From positions 1 through 5,919 of the forward strand of contig CAMWRK010000137.1 of the NCBI GenBank assembly GCA_947176655.1: 5,919 nt of DNA. Reading direction: 5' to 3'. A program made the position numbers and the translations under genes. This document shows, in pieces, positions 1 to 5,919 of this stretch. The stretch's first letter is position 1, and each line of letters starts with the position of its first letter. The notes beneath the pieces are model-generated. The model ran no database searches, was not told the origin of the DNA, and saw only the letters and a program-made list of their open reading frames with translations. The DNA comes from an uncultured Prevotellaceae bacterium. Its GTDB lineage: Bacteria > Bacteroidota > Bacteroidia > Bacteroidales > Bacteroidaceae.

Positions 1-443
1 GCCAGCATGTGCCCGCGCTGGTAGCCTCTGAATGTCCCGCTCCCCAGTCTGTATTGGACGGGTACATCGGTGTCGGCGGCGAAGTTCCCCGTCCTTCCGC
101 AGTTACTGTCGTAGACATTGTCTATGTCCCACCTGAACGCCGTCCACCGCGAGGCCTTTTTCGTCTGGTCATATTCCATGCAGAAGTTCACGAACTCCTC
201 CACCCCGTTGTCCCTCAGTCTGGCCTTCTTCACTATGAACTGTGTGTATGCCCCGCCTTTCAGACGCGGCATCTCTATGCGCGATGCCTCCGGCACAGCC
301 GATCGGTTGGCGTTTTCGTTGGCAACAGTCTGCCCTCCTTCGGGCGCACCGGGCAGGTCGTCGCCGCACGACGCTATTGCAAGGCACATGGCTCCTGCCG
401 TCAGCATCCGTGCCAGTGTACAGTACATGAATCTGTTCTCCAT
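1..443 (-). CDS. DNA/RNA non-specific endonuclease, lipoprotein (partial, 3' end off window)
   Basis: Seen: an uninterrupted minus-strand frame opens at an ATG (441-443) and runs off the left edge after 147 complete codons. The start follows an AAGGA sequence by 6 nt. Residues 1-26 form a lipoprotein signal: a hydrophobic stretch ending in the lipobox IASC, with C26 as the predicted lipidated cysteine, then GDD. The last visible residues read GYQRGHML (140-147), preceded by a W/Y-rich segment (SRWTAFRWDID) and a TGNF-AADTDVP segment. Known: NUC-family nucleases (PF01223, Serratia nuclease type) cleave DNA and RNA with a DRGH motif whose His is the general base and a downstream Asn that binds Mg2+. 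Inference: H145 is the catalytic His; Gln replaces the usual Asp of DRGH, which is tolerated in some members. The acidic residues after the lipid cysteine suggest surface display, a Bacteroidetes export pattern. The metal-binding half of the domain lies outside the window, so activity cannot be judged. Confidence 0.86.
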   Translation of the reverse strand, partial: MENRFMYCTLARMLTAGAMCLAIASCGDDLPGAPEGGQTVANENANRSAVPEASRIEMPRLKGGAYTQFIVKKARLRDNGVEEFVNFCMEYDQTKKASRWTAFRWDIDNVYDSNCGRTGNFAADTDVPVQYRLGSGTFRGYQRGHML

Positions 444-449
444 CTTATT

Positions 450-454
450 TCCTT
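450..454 (-). promoter_or_regulatory. Shine-Dalgarno-like site of the nuclease gene
   Basis: The minus strand reads AAGGA here, 6 nt before the ATG at 441-443. This is unusual for the window, where the other visible complete starts (rpmE2 and the protease) have A/T-rich or plain leaders without such a match. It supports the first Met over the in-frame Met codons at residues 6 and 13. Confidence 0.5.
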
Positions 455-479
455 GTGTGTGACATGTCTTTAAACCAAA

Positions 480-510
480 GAAGATGTGCCATTGTGCATG
501 ACACATCTTC
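480..510 (-). terminator. Intrinsic terminator after rpmE2
   Basis: Read on the minus strand, GAAGATGTG pairs perfectly with CACATCTTC (9 bp). The stem continues inward through a U-G wobble and CAT/ATG to a 5-nt GCACA loop, about 13 bp in all, followed by the T-rich TTTGGTTT. The wobble position would be a mismatch in plus-strand RNA, which supports minus-strand use. It lies 54 nt beyond the rpmE2 stop and 36 nt before the nuclease start, so it probably ends the rpmE2 transcript. The U-run is interrupted by GG, so some read-through into the nuclease gene is possible. Confidence 0.68.
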
Positions 511-564
511 CTGTGATTTTCTTTTGGAAGTCCTGTTGGGACTTTGCTCCTCCGCAGAGGTGTA

Positions 565-816
565 TTACTTGCGGGTCTTTGCGTAGCGGCTCATGAACTT
601 GTCCACACGTCCGGCAGTGTCCACAAGCTTGTTCTTACCGGTATAGAAAGGATGGGAGGTGTTGGAGATTTCCAGCTTTACAACGGGATACTCCTGGCCT
701 TCGAACTCTACGGTTTCGTTGCTCTTGCAGGTAGAACGGCTCAGGAACATGTCGCCATTGCTCATGTCCTTGAAGACAACGGGACGATAATTCTCGGGAT
801 GAAGTCCTTTTTTCAT
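565..816 (-). CDS. rpmE2: 50S ribosomal protein bL31, type B
   Basis: Complete 83-residue protein starting MKKGLHPENYRPVVF and carrying the bL31 signature SHPFYTG (54-60) and GRVDKF (69-74) near the C-terminus. Known: bL31 sits at the central protuberance of the large ribosomal subunit and bridges to the small subunit; type B proteins are the longer, zinc-independent form lacking the CxxC pairs of type A. Seen: there is only one cysteine (C30), so no zinc site can form, and the length fits type B. The ATG at 814-816 has no Shine-Dalgarno match; the leader before it is A/T-rich, which is normal in Bacteroidetes. The gene has its own promoter (898-929) and a downstream terminator (480-510), so it appears monocistronic despite its secreted-protein neighbours. 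Identification is very secure. Confidence 0.98.
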   Translation of the reverse strand: MKKGLHPENYRPVVFKDMSNGDMFLSRSTCKSNETVEFEGQEYPVVKLEISNTSHPFYTGKNKLVDTAGRVDKFMSRYAKTRK

Positions 817-850
817 ATCTTTATTCTTATTTTATTAATGCCTTTGGTTG

Positions 851-869
851 ATATAGCTGGTAACTATAT
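851..869 (-). promoter_or_regulatory. Small hairpin in the rpmE2 leader
   Basis: On the minus strand ATATAG and CTATAT pair across a 7-nt TTACCAG loop, a 6-bp A/T-rich stem about 35 nt before the rpmE2 start and inside its predicted leader of roughly 75 nt. Several bacterial groups use leader RNA structures to control L31 synthesis. This stem is weak and matches no leader motif that I recognise, so a regulatory role is only a suggestion. Confidence 0.25.
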
Positions 870-897
870 ATGTGTAATGGTCTGACGTTTCGGTGTG

Positions 898-929
898 CAA
901 AGATACGGCATTTTATGTTCACAGCCAAA
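898..929 (-). promoter_or_regulatory. Bacteroidetes-type promoter of rpmE2
   Basis: On the minus strand a -33 box TTTG (926-929) is followed by a 20-nt spacer and a -7 box TATCTTTG (898-905), matching the known Bacteroidetes primary sigma factor consensus TTTG, about 19-20 nt, TAnnTTTG. Transcription should start near 890-893, giving a leader of about 75 nt before the rpmE2 ATG at 816. It is the only complete match to this consensus I found in the intergenic regions. It lies 27 nt beyond the protease stop codon. Confidence 0.85.
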
Positions 930-937
930 CTTTTGGC
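924..937. repeat. Perfect 14-bp palindrome over the -33 box
   Basis: GCCAAA-CT-TTTGGC on the plus strand is a perfect 6+6 inverted repeat with a 2-nt centre. The TTTG of the rpmE2 -33 box lies within one arm. It is 19 nt after the protease stop. As RNA it could fold as a 5-bp stem with a 4-nt loop, but there is no U-run after it, so it would be a poor terminator. It could be an operator or chance. Confidence 0.35.
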
Positions 938-956
938 GCACAAATTTTGCAGCCAG

Positions 957-3767
957 TCATCGCACTATGACTTTCTTTGTCATGTTTTTGTTCGTCACGG
1001 TATATACTCCGGCGGGAAGCCCTATGCTGAGCGTGTTTCCGCTGGATTCGAGCGAGGCAGCGCGGCGGCCGACCATGTCGGTTACCGTTATGCGTCCTGT
1101 AAGCCCCGAAACCTCTACCACACCTTCGCGCACCGTTATTGCCGGGTTCCAGGAGTGCGGCGATTCCACGTCAGACGGCAGACCTACATGCAGCTCCTTC
1201 TCAAGTGCAGCCGACTCGTTGCCACCCTTATACATGCTTGTTATTGTATAGGTGTGGTCGCCGGGCTTTGCCTCGTAGCTGTATGTACGCCCTACGGTCC
1301 TGACGAGTTCGGTACCGTCTTCATACACCGTGAACCCTATCGGATAGGACGTGTCTGCAAGCATATCCTCCACTGGACGTATGACGGGAGAGCCACCGGT
1401 GGCATATTCCGGAGCACGCAGGGTGGCGGCAATGAAGAAATTGCCCTGTGCCGTCCTGTCCGCTTCCCATTCCCTGTCGTCCGTACGGCTCAGATTGCCC
1501 ATGCCCTCTACTGTCGGCGACTGGTCGCAGAGTGCCTGGATGGACGCTCCGGACTTTGACGTGTAGGTTACGGAGATAACAATGTCCTTCTCGCCGGTAA
1601 TCCTGACGGACTTCGTCAGCAGGGAGTTCGTCCACTGCATGTTGGCAAACTCGCTCACCTTGCGTTCCGACACCACCTTCATGTCCGCCTTTCCCGGTGT
1701 CTGCTCGTAGACCCGCACGGTGACACCGAGGACTGTCGGAGACTGTACGGCCAGGAAGTTTATGTAGCGTATGTCATAGCCGCGATATACAGCCAGATCC
1801 TCGGCACGGAAACGGTGTGCGATTTCGAGTTTCCTGACAGGATAGTCATGTATGGTGAAGTTGTCCGTCAGGCGCGGCATCCTTGACAGTCTGGTGGAGA
1901 TGTCCCATTTCAAGGTGACAGCGGTGCCTTGTGCTTCGGCATTGAGGGCGGTCACGAAGTTGACAGGCAGGAATATCCTTACAGTAGTGTACGGAGAGAT
2001 GAGGCCGGAGGCATACGTGGCATCCACGGCGTATGTCACATTCGTGTCCGAACCAGGCTCCGTGTCGGTATATCCCGGAGTCCTGACTGAGGCTATGCGT
2101 TCCCCGTTCCTGTAGATGCTGTAGCTCAGCGGTTTTTCCGACTTAGGCCTCTCCCAGTTGAGAGTCACCGTACCGCCTTTGGTAGTCGCGCTAAGGTTTG
2201 CGGGAGATTCCGGCATGTCATAGCTCATGAACTCAAAGTCGATTGTACCGTCACTGCTCTCCTTTATCTGCGTCAGCCCCTTGTAGGTGTAGCGCCCGGA
2301 CATCGACCTGGTGGAGGGAAGGGATGTGTCGTGGAAAATTGTTATTCCGCGTTTGCCCGGGAACGGAGCCACGTCGGAGTTAACCCAACCATAGGATCCT
2401 GGCGTGTCGCCCGGATCCGTTACGGCACCGGCGCAGACAGTGTATATGGCCTGCGGGAAGCTGATGTTAAGGGTATTGCTTGTCACGTTCTGGGCAATCA
2501 GGTTGTCGTTGACATGATATATGATCAGTCCGTGGTAGGGGAGTGCGGAATCGAACCTGCCCTCCTGCTGGCGGTTCTCGATGATGAAGTACTCGTCCGG
2601 TTCTGTCGTATCAAAGCGGTAGGCTACAGGATTGGCATGTGCGCTTTTCATACCCTTGACGCTGCGCGAATCCGTCAGCTGTTCGGGAACGACCCAGCCG
2701 AGTTGTATCTTCTGCCACATGTTTATTCCGGCAGGCTGTGTGCCGGAGTTTCCCGGCCCGTTCCAGGCACCGCTGCCCATCAGGTCCCACACGCCTGTGC
2801 CGCAGAATTCGCCTCCGTTCTGGAGATAGTCCGTGTCGTAGAAGTCAGGTGCTCCGAGGTTATGTCCGAACTCATGGCACATAACGCCTATGGTGCCCAT
2901 GCGGTTCTGTATCACCTTGTCATAGAGTATTTCCGGTTGGATAGTATAACGCATGAGCCGTACACCGTCGAATGAAGAACCGTATATCGTGCCTGAATGC
3001 GACCAGATGTCATTGGAACTGCCTGAAGCCTCCGCACCTGCACCTTGGTGTATAACCGCGAGACCGTCCAGTATGCCGTCGCCGTCGTTGTCGAACTCGC
3101 GCAGGTCTATTTCCGGGTCGATTATGGAGAGTGCATCTGTGATGAGGCTCTCCGCATTGTCGGTGTTGTAGTATGATTTCGGGTATGGTACGGTAATCCA
3201 CCTTGTCACTGTCGTGTGAATGTCAAGCTGGCCGTATGAGTTCTCGAGATAGTAGTCGCGGAATGAGCCGGTGGATCCGTATCCCTCCTGGTTCATGTAG
3301 TCATCGAAGTCCTCCTGGGTGTACAGTGGCTTCTGGTCAGAGAAGTTGACAAGCAGCATCAGCAGCTTCCTCTTTCCTGTGGCAGGAAAGGTGCCGTCAA
3401 TCTGGGTGGCAAGCGTTCTGGACTTGTGTGGTGCGGTTTCTTCCGGCACCAGATTGCATACGAATCCTTCTTGCCGTGCGGCAACAACACTCGGTTCTCC
3501 AGTGTATCGCAGTTCCGAGGCGAGGAGTTCACCCTCTCCGACGCGGGCAAAGGTCAGAAAGCCTTCCGTGTCACGTACAAGGGTGAAACCTTCGGGAGTG
3601 GAAAGCCAGTTCTTTTTCTCGTCGCCGTTCAGGCATACTTCGACAACCGAACCGTCGGGTTGGCTCATTCGTACCCGGCCAGGACGCGCCGGAACGCCAG
3701 ATGCCGTCATTGCAGCCGTTGCCATGACGGCAAGCGCAAGTGCTTTATGTCGTATGTTAAGTATCAT
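957..3767 (-). CDS. M6-family secreted zinc metalloprotease with T9SS sorting domain
   Basis: Complete 936-residue exported protease. Seen, in order: a Sec signal peptide (1 to about 27, likely cut after VPA); a propeptide-like region with QPDGS and NGDE (36-50), typical of Bacteroidetes M6 N-termini; the catalytic domain (about 125-370) with HEFGH at 298-302 inside HEFGHNLGAPD, giving H298 and H302 as zinc ligands, E299 as catalytic base and D308 as likely third ligand, plus a WDLM Met-turn-like motif at 327-330; an acidic DNDGDG loop (226-231) that may bind Ca2+; an M6 extension with FIIENRQ (394-400) and HGLIIYHV (412-419); FN3 at about 520-600; a second FN3 split by an inserted beta domain (602-860); and a T9SS type A sorting tail (about 875-936) ending in GVYTVTNKNMTKKVIVR. 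Known: M6 enzymes (immune inhibitor A group) digest extracellular proteins. Inference: secreted through T9SS and surface-attached or released. The ATG at 3765-3767 gives the signal peptide. No Shine-Dalgarno or consensus promoter is visible. The substrate is unknown. Confidence 0.93.
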   Translation of the reverse strand: MILNIRHKALALAVMATAAMTASGVPARPGRVRMSQPDGSVVEVCLNGDEKKNWLSTPEGFTLVRDTEGFLTFARVGEGELLASELRYTGEPSVVAARQEGFVCNLVPEETAPHKSRTLATQIDGTFPATGKRKLLMLLVNFSDQKPLYTQEDFDDYMNQEGYGSTGSFRDYYLENSYGQLDIHTTVTRWITVPYPKSYYNTDNAESLITDALSIIDPEIDLREFDNDGDGILDGLAVIHQGAGAEASGSSNDIWSHSGTIYGSSFDGVRLMRYTIQPEILYDKVIQNRMGTIGVMCHEFGHNLGAPDFYDTDYLQNGGEFCGTGVWDLMGSGAWNGPGNSGTQPAGINMWQKIQLGWVVPEQLTDSRSVKGMKSAHANPVAYRFDTTEPDEYFIIENRQQEGRFDSALPYHGLIIYHVNDNLIAQNVTSNTLNISFPQAIYTVCAGAVTDPGDTPGSYGWVNSDVAPFPGKRGITIFHDTSLPSTRSMSGRYTYKGLTQIKESSDGTIDFEFMSYDMPESPANLSATTKGGTVTLNWERPKSEKPLSYSIYRNGERIASVRTPGYTDTEPGSDTNVTYAVDATYASGLISPYTTVRIFLPVNFVTALNAEAQGTAVTLKWDISTRLSRMPRLTDNFTIHDYPVRKLEIAHRFRAEDLAVYRGYDIRYINFLAVQSPTVLGVTVRVYEQTPGKADMKVVSERKVSEFANMQWTNSLLTKSVRITGEKDIVISVTYTSKSGASIQALCDQSPTVEGMGNLSRTDDREWEADRTAQGNFFIAATLRAPEYATGGSPVIRPVEDMLADTSYPIGFTVYEDGTELVRTVGRTYSYEAKPGDHTYTITSMYKGGNESAALEKELHVGLPSDVESPHSWNPAITVREGVVEVSGLTGRITVTDMVGRRAASLESSGNTLSIGLPAGVYTVTNKNMTKKVIVR

Positions 3768-3790
3768 GTGTCGTGAATAGTATATTTCTG

Positions 3791-3839
3791 AGAAACAACG
3801 ACCGCATCCTTTGTATGCAGGAATGCGGTCGCTGTTTCT
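3791..3839 (-). terminator. Strong intrinsic terminator between the two T9SS cargo genes
   Basis: On the minus strand a 17-position stem (3823-3839 with 3791-3807) contains 16 Watson-Crick pairs and one G-U wobble. Its core is GACCGCAT/ATGCGGTC and its outer part pairs an A-rich 5' side with a U-rich 3' side (TTGTTTCT). Three more pairs (CCT/AGG) can form inward past a bulged base, leaving an 8-nt loop. It begins 20 nt after the stop of the right-hand gene and its base is 23 nt before the protease ATG, so it probably ends the upstream transcript and may limit read-through into the protease gene. The A-rich and U-rich arms could also let it act on plus-strand transcripts, though no plus-strand gene is present. 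Confidence 0.85.
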
Positions 3840-3859
3840 TGTTGACAGTGTTGGCTGGC

Positions 3860-5919
3860 TTATTTGCTGTGTTTCATTACTTTGGTTGATTTGTCACCGC
3901 ACTTTACCACATATACTCCGTTGGCAAAGGACGAAGCGGGAATCAGAGTGGTGCCGCCGGTGGCGCAGACAGAGGCCACACGGTGACCGCTGATGTCGTA
4001 CACTTCCACGGTCTTGCCTGCGGCAGTTCCGGAAATGTTGAGATCGTTGCCGAAGAAAGCGGCAGCGAAGGCTACGCTTCCGTCGGTTGCCACCGCACTC
4101 ACGCCGGTTGTCCCGTCGTTGGTCTTGCCCCACAGAAGCCAGTAGCTGCCCAGACCCTTCAGTCTTGAATCAAGGTTGTCTATGCTGCTCCATTCGTTGA
4201 GGGATGCATCGGAGAAGGCAGGCTTGTCAAAGGGCTTCGCGTAAATCGTGGTCTCGCCATAGGCGTGCTGGAACACCTGATAACCGAAGTAGCTTCGGCC
4301 AAGGCTGTTGTCCTGCGGAATGACTTCCATGCCGCGGTCGAAATGGAATGCGATGTAGAATGTTCCCTCTACTTTGACCGGTTCGGCAAAGACGATGTCT
4401 TTAGACTCGGAATTGTAGAGGCCGCTTGAACCGAGAGCCTCGCCGATTGTCGTGTCGATACGCCCGAGTACGTTCGTCTCGTCAAGGGAACCGTCTTCCT
4501 TCGCACCGTAGATGACAAGTGAGAACGGACGTATGCGCTGGTCGTCATAGAATGACGTCATGGCGCGGAAGCGGCGGTCGGTCACATAGAGGGTGAGCTG
4601 TTCAAGATAGAAAGGCACATCCTTGGAGAAGTCGAACCGCTGTGCGAGGTCATAGTAATAGTGGTTGTATCCGGTCACGAAGTCGCCGGTGGGGTCGGTG
4701 TCGAATGCCGGTGTCTGGCCTATGCCGAAGATCTTGTCCTGACCAGTATTGCAGAGTGTAAGCATCTGCTGGTCCTTGACATTCTCGTCAAGGAGACGGA
4801 TATTAAGTTTGCGCTGTGTCTTGCGTGTGCCCTTGGTGTTTGTGGCCTCAAGCAGTACGGTATACTCGCCATCGGCGGGGAACACGAAAGCAGGATCCTT
4901 CTCGGTGGAAACCTCAGGCTCAGCACCATTTACTGTCCACTTGTATGACTCCGCGTACTTGGACGTGTTCACCATCTTTATAGGCTCATCCTTGAATCCG
5001 ATGGTCAGCTCGCTGTCCATAAGGGTGTAGATGCCTTTGACGGCGAAGGACGGCTCAACACGTGCCACAAGACCTTCCGCTGTTATTTTCAGTGCGTCAA
5101 TGAATACGTATCCAGAATTTTCCGGACCGGAGAGCATGAATGCGAAGCAATAGGGGCCGGACTTCTCCGGAGTGAATGTATATGACTGGGCAACCCACTT
5201 GGTGCACTCCTGCGAGAAGGTGGATATTGTATTGTGGAAATCCGCTTCCTGCTCTGTACCTACAGTCAGGGCAAGTGTGGGAAGATAGAGGACATCGTCC
5301 TCGTTCCAGCGGTTGCCCTGCATGTAGACGTGATAGTCTATGGTGTATGTCTTGCCGGCCTCGAGGTTCATGAACGGAGTGTAGGCACGGTCGTCGCGTT
5401 CGCCCTGCGTGTTGTGCGAAGCAACCATATAGTAGTCGCCCTCTACGGCGGGGACAGATTTGTGACTGCCTGTTATCCATGTTACGGTGCCGGTAGAAGT
5501 CCAGCCCTTGGGCAGATAGCTTGTGCCGTCATAGTTGCTGCCGTTGAAGTCCTCGAAATAGGGGAGGTCGATGCAGTCGCTCTCATGGTCGGGATTCGGT
5601 TCAAGCTCTATTTCCGGATCCTCGCCACTTTCTTCCGCGTAGGTGGTACCCTCGATTATGAATGAGTCGAAACCTACCGTTCCGCAACGGCTTGCCATGG
5701 CATCGGAGTATGGCACAGGCTGTATGGCAAAGCATACTTCCACATCCTTTTCCGGAGTGTATGTCACCTTGACCTTCTGCCATCCCGTGGTGGCAGTATT
5801 GGCAACAGTCTCCACAAGTGCAACCTGGCTGTCCATGGACTGTGCCTGGCATACATATATCTTTACGCCGTAGTTGAAGAGGTTTGCCGGCATGCCGCCC
5901 GGTGCGTTGAATGCAAACT
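3860..5919 (-). CDS. Large secreted PKD/jelly-roll protein with T9SS sorting domain (partial, 5' end off window)
   Basis: The minus-strand frame stays open to the right edge, so the N-terminus is missing and the Met codon at 5891-5893 is internal; the visible protein is about 685 residues. Counting from that Met: the end of one jelly-roll module (1-83, closing VGFDSFIIEG); an acidic linker (about 86-107); a complete choice-of-anchor J/cleaved-adhesin-like module (about 105-273) opening PYFEDFNG and closing VFIDALKITAEG; a PKD domain (about 281-368) with FPADGEYTVLLEATN; a beta-rich region of about 225 residues (371-598) I cannot name, with AQRFDFS and GTFYIAFHFDRG; and a T9SS type A tail (about 600-677) with VEVYDISGHRVAS and NGVYVVKC. 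Known: such modules often sit behind protease or glycanase domains or form adhesins in Bacteroidetes. Inference: a T9SS-exported surface or secreted protein that binds protein or glycan. Any catalytic domain would lie beyond the window, so no enzymatic function can be given. It is followed by a strong terminator. Confidence 0.85.
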   Translation of the reverse strand, partial: FAFNAPGGMPANLFNYGVKIYVCQAQSMDSQVALVETVANTATTGWQKVKVTYTPEKDVEVCFAIQPVPYSDAMASRCGTVGFDSFIIEGTTYAEESGEDPEIELEPNPDHESDCIDLPYFEDFNGSNYDGTSYLPKGWTSTGTVTWITGSHKSVPAVEGDYYMVASHNTQGERDDRAYTPFMNLEAGKTYTIDYHVYMQGNRWNEDDVLYLPTLALTVGTEQEADFHNTISTFSQECTKWVAQSYTFTPEKSGPYCFAFMLSGPENSGYVFIDALKITAEGLVARVEPSFAVKGIYTLMDSELTIGFKDEPIKMVNTSKYAESYKWTVNGAEPEVSTEKDPAFVFPADGEYTVLLEATNTKGTRKTQRKLNIRLLDENVKDQQMLTLCNTGQDKIFGIGQTPAFDTDPTGDFVTGYNHYYYDLAQRFDFSKDVPFYLEQLTLYVTDRRFRAMTSFYDDQRIRPFSLVIYGAKEDGSLDETNVLGRIDTTIGEALGSSGLYNSESKDIVFAEPVKVEGTFYIAFHFDRGMEVIPQDNSLGRSYFGYQVFQHAYGETTIYAKPFDKPAFSDASLNEWSSIDNLDSRLKGLGSYWLLWGKTNDGTTGVSAVATDGSVAFAAAFFGNDLNISGTAAGKTVEVYDISGHRVASVCATGGTTLIPASSFANGVYVVKCGDKSTKVMKHSK

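Noticed and set aside
461..468. GACATGTC palindrome upstream of the nuclease start
   Set aside because: An 8-bp palindrome is expected by chance in a window of this size and nothing around it suggests an operator.
549..560. Short CCTC-CGCA-GAGG inverted repeat just after the rpmE2 stop
   Set aside because: Only a 4-bp stem and no U-run follows it; the 13-bp stem at 480-510 is a far better terminator.
444..564. Search for a promoter of the nuclease gene
   Set aside because: No TTTG / TAnnTTTG pair with suitable spacing was found on the minus strand, so no promoter is called; read-through from rpmE2 or a non-consensus promoter remains possible.
544..885. Plus-strand open frame of 113 codons with a hydrophobic C-terminal end
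   Set aside because: It is antisense to rpmE2 and its leader; the hydrophobic tail comes from the A/T-rich leader and there is no promoter or homology to support it.
870..1559. Plus-strand open frame of 229 codons, and other long plus-strand frames such as 2331-2975 and 5234-5665
   Set aside because: They lie opposite strongly supported minus-strand genes, have no recognisable domains, and their composition (rich in Arg, Cys, His) is typical of antisense frames of G+C-balanced genes.
1..5919. CRISPR arrays, tRNA or rRNA genes, insertion sequences, phage or toxin-antitoxin genes
   Set aside because: No regularly spaced repeats, tRNA-like cloverleaf, rRNA segments, transposase frames or terminal inverted repeats were seen; the window is almost fully explained by four genes and their short intergenic regions.

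Overview
The window looks like part of a Bacteroidales chromosome with mid-range base composition (roughly half G+C by eye). The evidence is a zinc-free (type B) ribosomal protein bL31, a textbook Bacteroidetes promoter (TTTG, 20 nt, TATCTTTG), starts mostly without Shine-Dalgarno sequences, and two large secreted proteins ending in type IX secretion system (T9SS) type A sorting domains. The T9SS cargo points to a T9SS-bearing lineage such as Prevotellaceae, Muribaculaceae or Porphyromonadaceae more than to Bacteroides itself; I cannot fix the genus.

All four genes lie on the minus strand, so transcription runs from high to low coordinates. From the right edge: (1) a large secreted multidomain protein, cut by the window edge at its N-terminal side, with two jelly-roll (choice-of-anchor J-like) modules, a PKD domain, a beta-rich domain I cannot name, and a T9SS tail; (2) a strong intrinsic terminator hairpin; (3) a complete 936-residue M6-family (immune inhibitor A-like) zinc metalloprotease with signal peptide, propeptide, HEFGH active site, FN3 modules and a T9SS tail; (4) a promoter and short leader driving rpmE2 (bL31 type B); (5) another intrinsic terminator; (6) the 5' part of a lipoprotein DNA/RNA non-specific endonuclease, which runs off the left edge just after its catalytic RGH motif.

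Three of the four genes encode exported proteins: a protease, a probably adhesive or enzyme-associated surface protein, and a nuclease. This suits an organism that breaks down protein and nucleic acid outside the cell. rpmE2 sits between them as a separately promoted and terminated housekeeping unit. No mobile element, CRISPR array, tRNA or rRNA was seen. The window is mostly ordinary; the points most worth a second look are an FN3 domain split by an inserted domain in the protease, the unnamed domain in the right-hand protein, the lack of a recognisable promoter for the protease, and a perfect palindrome on the -33 box of the rpmE2 promoter.
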